Positions 61,753-64,000 of a DNA stretch of 64,000 nucleotides are shown piece by piece (the stretch's first letter is position 1; the number at the start of each line of letters is the position of its first letter). The DNA lies in NCBI GenBank assembly GCA_029776225.1, contig JAKOTR010000060.1:124001-188000 (forward strand), in the 5' to 3' direction. The notes under the pieces were generated by a model, which worked only from the letters and a program-made list of their open reading frames with translations, did no database searches and was not told where the DNA came from. The position numbers and the translations under genes were made by a program. The stretch comes from Acidobacteriota bacterium (GTDB taxonomy: Bacteria; Acidobacteriota; Terriglobia; Bryobacterales; Bryobacteraceae).

Positions 61753-63057
61753 TCAGATCAGCCTCTGGTTCCGGTAGCCCACCGGTGGCTGGGGGCGGCA
61801 TTCTTGCCAAATCAAATACCCCAGCGCGTCCGATAAGTGTGTCCGCCGCGGGTTGCTGTCCTTATCGATTACGTTGCTGTCCGCTTTGTAACTTACTTCC
61901 TCGAAATCCTTGATCAGCTCGACGCACTTTCTATCCACGACTAAGTGCCGCTCCCCAGCCGCCGTCTTCAGCTTCGCGTTGACCAGCGCCACGCGCTCCC
62001 GGACTAAAGGGTTCGAGCGCGGGACTTTGTAACTGACGTTCACGTATCCCGCACGGCGGAAGAACTCGCGGATTATCGTGTAGTCCGTTGTCCCGCATGT
62101 CTGCATCCGGCTCCCCGAGGCGTCCCCGTAGACGCAGATCCCTGCGGCGTGCCTCGGGAACCGCGCCTGGAATTCCGTGCACGCCTCCTCCGTGGTCGCC
62201 CGGCTGATCACGATCTCGTCAACCACCCTCACCACGCCTTCCGAAATTTGCGCCACAACCGAGCACATCGGGTCCACGTTGAAGTCCAGCGCCCAAAGAA
62301 GGGGCAGCCGCGGATCGACCTCCACATCGGTCACGTGCTCCTCCCGCCGGAAGGCGTGATACACCAGGCCGCCGTTTATGTTTAGGTACTCCCCCAGCAC
62401 TTCCTGCCGGTAGAATTTCTCGTCGTAGCTGTACCGCAGCCGCTCGTAGAAGTCCGGAACCCGTTCGAGCAGAAACCGGTTCTCGAACGGCTTCGCCACG
62501 ATCGCTTCGTACCCCTCCACCGGATTCGCCAGAAAGCGACGGTAGACCCAGTCATACCCCTTCGGTGTCCAGACTCCGAACCCGCACAGCCGCTTCGCCT
62601 TTGGGTCCCGCAGCCTGCCTTCGAGCACTACCCAGGCCTGTTCCTGGCAGTAAGTCAGCTCGTCGACTCCGAACCACGCGAGGTTAGTTCCTCTTAGCCG
62701 TTCGAATTCATCCACTGCCCGGAACAGTATCTTCGACCGCGTATCCCGCATGATCACCGTGTTTTCCGCCTTGTTGTGATCGTACGGAATGCGGTTCTTT
62801 TCGAGAATTTCGAACAGTGTGCTCTGCGTCGCGTCACGCAGCATCGGGTAAGTCGGCGCTCCCAGCAACCCGGTCCGCCCGGCGTTGACATAGCTCAGCT
62901 TGATAGCTTCCTGGCACAGCGCCTGGCTCTTTCCCGATCCGATCGGGCCCGAAAATCCTTTGAACCGCGCTGCCGATTTGTGAAACCGCGCCTGCGATGG
63001 CAGCGGCGTATGCTCTATTTCTCGGATGCACAGTCCTTTTCGTCCCGTTCGACCCAT
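61753..63057 (-). CDS. Large terminase subunit
   Basis: The 434-residue protein has the packaging ATPase Walker A GPIGSGKSQ near residue 37 and Walker B AWFGVDELTYC near 130. The C-terminal nuclease fold has LLWALDFNVDPMCSVVAQ (first acidic cluster) and VYGDASGSRMQT (second). RTHLSDALGYLIWQ is a final block usual in TerL. Both the motor and the nuclease residues look intact, so it should be able to cut and package DNA. It starts inside the 3' end of the gene at 63015-63284. This is the best-supported gene of the cassette. Confidence 0.88.
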   Translation of the reverse strand: MGRTGRKGLCIREIEHTPLPSQARFHKSAARFKGFSGPIGSGKSQALCQEAIKLSYVNAGRTGLLGAPTYPMLRDATQSTLFEILEKNRIPYDHNKAENTVIMRDTRSKILFRAVDEFERLRGTNLAWFGVDELTYCQEQAWVVLEGRLRDPKAKRLCGFGVWTPKGYDWVYRRFLANPVEGYEAIVAKPFENRFLLERVPDFYERLRYSYDEKFYRQEVLGEYLNINGGLVYHAFRREEHVTDVEVDPRLPLLWALDFNVDPMCSVVAQISEGVVRVVDEIVISRATTEEACTEFQARFPRHAAGICVYGDASGSRMQTCGTTDYTIIREFFRRAGYVNVSYKVPRSNPLVRERVALVNAKLKTAAGERHLVVDRKCVELIKDFEEVSYKADSNVIDKDSNPRRTHLSDALGYLIWQECRPQPPVGYRNQRLI

Positions 63058-63284
63058 GAAACCCTGATCTCCTTCGGCTGCTCTTTTTCTTCCAGTTCCC
63101 TTTCTAGTTGCAGCAGTCGGATATAGTCCCCTACACTCGCCTTCACCTCGTCGGATTCGAGCTTCTCTTCAATCCGCTCGATCACGTGGCTGATCATTTT
63201 GGCTTTCGATTTCCTGCGTGTACGTTTCTTCCTCGCGCCTCCTCGCGCCGTCTTGTTTGTCTCCCCCCCGCCTTTGGCAACCAT
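63015..63284 (-). CDS. Putative small terminase-like basic/acidic protein
   Basis: The ATG at 63284 (MVAKGGGETNKTARGGARKKRT) is preferred; an in-frame start at 63350 would add a short, poorly supported extension. The 89-residue protein has a very basic N-terminus (ARKKRTRRKSKAK). A helical, acidic C-terminal part with IERIEEKLESDEVKASVGDYIRLLQLERELEEKEQ follows. A DNA-binding head followed by an oligomerising helix is compatible with small terminases. It is the first gene of the cassette and overlaps the large terminase gene by 43 bp. Family similarity is not clear. Confidence 0.5.
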   Translation of the reverse strand: MVAKGGGETNKTARGGARKKRTRRKSKAKMISHVIERIEEKLESDEVKASVGDYIRLLQLERELEEKEQPKEIRVSWVERDEKDCASEK

Positions 63285-63432
63285 GCGTTTCTTTCTCACC
63301 CCAGAACTTACATCCGCCTGCGAGCGGTTTCTCCCCACGCGGATCGCCAACCCTTTGAAAACACGAAGACAAAATTACGCAAATCGGCGTGAACCTCTCA
63401 GCGCCGCGCGGAAAGGCGCCTTGCTTCGGGGG

Positions 63433-63462
63433 TTGACACGCCGCCTCCGGCGTGCAATCTTA
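63433..63462 (+). promoter_or_regulatory. Promoter of the STAS gene with an internal dyad
   Basis: TTGACA (63433-63438) is a perfect -35 box. ATCTTA (63457-63462) lies 18 bp downstream as a weak -10 box. Between them CACGCCG (63437-63443) and CGGCGTG (63448-63454) make a perfect 7-bp inverted repeat with a 4-base spacer, an operator-like dyad. It is about 40-70 bp upstream of the STAS start, in the 220-bp gap shared with the divergent cassette. Confidence 0.5.
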
Positions 63463-63504
63463 GTCATTGCCTGTCTGGCTGGGTTTTATATCCAGGAGGG
63501 AATC

Positions 63505-63867
63505 ATGAGCCTGAAGATTTCTACTCGACAAGTTGGCGATGTCGCGATACTCGATCTCAGCGGCCGTATTACGCTCGGCGAGGCGTCGGGCTCGCTCCGC
63601 GACGCCATTAGAGATCTGATCTCGAAGGGTCAGAAGAACATCATTCTCAACCTTGCGGAAGTCACCTACATTGACAGCTCGGGCCTCGGCGAACTCGTCG
63701 GCGGTTTCGCTACCGTGAGCAATCGCGGCGGGAGCCTCAAGCTGCTCAACGTGCAGAAACGGGTGGACGAGCTGATGCAGATCACCAAGCTCTACAGCGT
63801 CTTTGAGGCGTTCACCGATGAAGCCGCCGCGGTAGCGAGCTTCCAGCCCCGGGCGGCATCTGTATAG
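63505..63867 (+). CDS. STAS-domain anti-sigma-factor antagonist
   Basis: The ATG at 63505 follows AGGAGGG. The 120-residue protein has the STAS pattern VAILDLSGRITLGEASGSLRDAIRDLISKGQKNIILNLAEVTYIDSSGLGELVGGF. It holds the conserved DSSG, whose serine is phosphorylated by an anti-sigma kinase in partner-switching systems. It should therefore bind an anti-sigma factor and free a sigma factor when unphosphorylated. No kinase or sigma gene lies within the window. Its gene is divergent from the phage-like cassette, which may be chance or regulatory. Confidence 0.9.
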   Translation: MSLKISTRQVGDVAILDLSGRITLGEASGSLRDAIRDLISKGQKNIILNLAEVTYIDSSGLGELVGGFATVSNRGGSLKLLNVQKRVDELMQITKLYSVFEAFTDEAAAVASFQPRAASV

Positions 63868-63881
63868 TGGGCGAGTTCGCG

Positions 63882-63903
63882 GGCGCCGCCGCCAGGCGGC
63901 GCC
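63882..63903. terminator. Hairpin between convergent genes
   Basis: GGCGCCGCC (63882-63890) and GGCGGCGCC (63895-63903) form a perfect 9-bp stem with a GCCA loop. It lies between the STAS stop (63867) and the stop of the convergent partial gene (63904). It lacks a clear T-tract on either strand, so it may work as a simple transcription barrier. The call rests on the stem and position only. Confidence 0.5.
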
Positions 63904-64000
63904 TTATCGCAGTTTGTTCAGGAGGGCGACAGCGCTCCGGATGTCCTCCAGCCGCGCCGCGCGATCCTCGGTTTCCCTCTCGATGTTGAGCTGCCCGCGG
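63904..64000 (-). CDS. Partial unidentified gene, C-terminal 31 residues
   Basis: The minus strand has an open frame ending at TAA (63904-63906), with RGQLNIERETEDRAARLEDI then RSAVALLNKLR as its C-terminus. The composition is helical and charged, coiled-coil-like. The rest of the gene lies beyond the window edge, so neither length nor family can be given. Confidence 0.5.
   Translation of the reverse strand, partial: RGQLNIERETEDRAARLEDIRSAVALLNKLR

Larger units (their letters stand above)
46860..63284 (-). mobile_element. Compact phage-structural (possible GTA-like) cassette, about 16.4 kb
   Basis: All genes run on the minus strand in the order packaging, head, joining, tube, chaperone, tape measure, distal tail, tail tip. 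Gaps are mostly under 50 bp, with several 1-4-bp overlaps. It has both terminase candidates, portal, scaffold, coat protein and tail genes, so it is built to package DNA, not just to make a tailocin. I found no integrase, repressor, replication or lysis gene. Cellular-type genes lie immediately outside both ends (flavodoxin at 46800, STAS at 63505). Base composition by eye is like the neighbours. Every frame is intact, including a complete -1 frameshift signal, which argues for selection. Domesticated particle or defective prophage are both possible. Confidence 0.75.

Noticed and set aside
46860-63284. Tailocin or type VI-like contractile system
   Set aside because: Terminase, portal, scaffold and coat genes are present and no contractile sheath, baseplate wedge or ClpV-like ATPase is seen.
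63199-63504. N-terminal extension of the STAS protein
   Set aside because: It crosses the small-terminase gene and the promoter; the ATG at 63505 has an ideal ribosome-binding site.
1-64000. CRISPR arrays, tRNA or rRNA genes, insertion sequences
   Set aside because: No regular spacer-repeat series, cloverleaf, rRNA core or transposase motif was found by eye in either strand.

Overview
The window looks like a chromosomal segment of an Acidobacteriota bacterium, probably of the Solibacter/Bryobacter group. The best clue is the secreted protein at 36476-39241: lamin/NHL-like repeats followed by the C-terminal domain that protein families name after Solibacter (the 'APGSLISIFGNDLA' and 'INAQLPFEV' signatures). 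High GC, dense packing, GTG/TTG starts and many ATGA/TGATG overlaps fit. No tRNA, rRNA, CRISPR array or insertion sequence was recognised.

Layout. 1-6650: the end of a glycogen-debranching gene, msrB, then a minus-strand run (phosphoribosyltransferase, DUF5335-like, BON, alpha/beta hydrolase, DUF362, two small membrane proteins). The last two arose by a segmental tandem duplication that left a fossil 3' end of the DUF362 gene. 6741-19492: glcE-glcF, a NatAB-like ABC exporter, a beta-lactamase-fold serine hydrolase, a NIPSNAP protein, TolC-like and radical-SAM genes, an MFS transporter, the archease-RtcB RNA-repair pair and a 56-residue membrane protein. 19574-34608: an Lhr-type helicase, korAB (2-oxoacid:ferredoxin oxidoreductase), an RNA methyltransferase, a FabG-like reductase, an enolase-superfamily dehydratase, a class III aminotransferase, ComF, an HNH nuclease and a membrane glycosyltransferase-like protein. 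34575-46800: an M23 peptidase, a secreted protein behind a strongly structured leader, the Solibacter-type propeller, a NapH-like Fe-S protein divergent from a small heme-copper-oxidase-like membrane protein across two FNR/CRP-like dyads, a GH31 relative that has lost most of its catalytic barrel, an M24 peptidase, an Na+/solute symporter, a Wzt-like ATPase and an exported flavodoxin-like protein.

46860-63284 is the most notable region. It is a compact 16.4 kb minus-strand cassette of long-tailed-phage structural genes, bounded on both sides by apparently cellular genes. In transcription order it has a putative small terminase, large terminase, portal, scaffold, P22-like coat protein, head-tail joining proteins, tail tube, tail assembly chaperone, a very short tape-measure candidate, two paralogous distal-tail proteins, a 1307-residue tail-tip protein and a ~900-residue tail protein. 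The chaperone gene carries a textbook -1 frameshift site: A AAA AAC, a 5-nt spacer and a 10-bp stem. I see no integrase, repressor, replication or lysis genes, yet every reading frame is intact. I read it as a domesticated, possibly gene-transfer-agent-like particle cassette; a defective prophage is the main alternative. A STAS anti-sigma-factor antagonist gene is divergent from it across a 220-bp gap.

Family names come from motif recognition by eye. Start codons were re-chosen from Shine-Dalgarno sequences and overlaps where possible.
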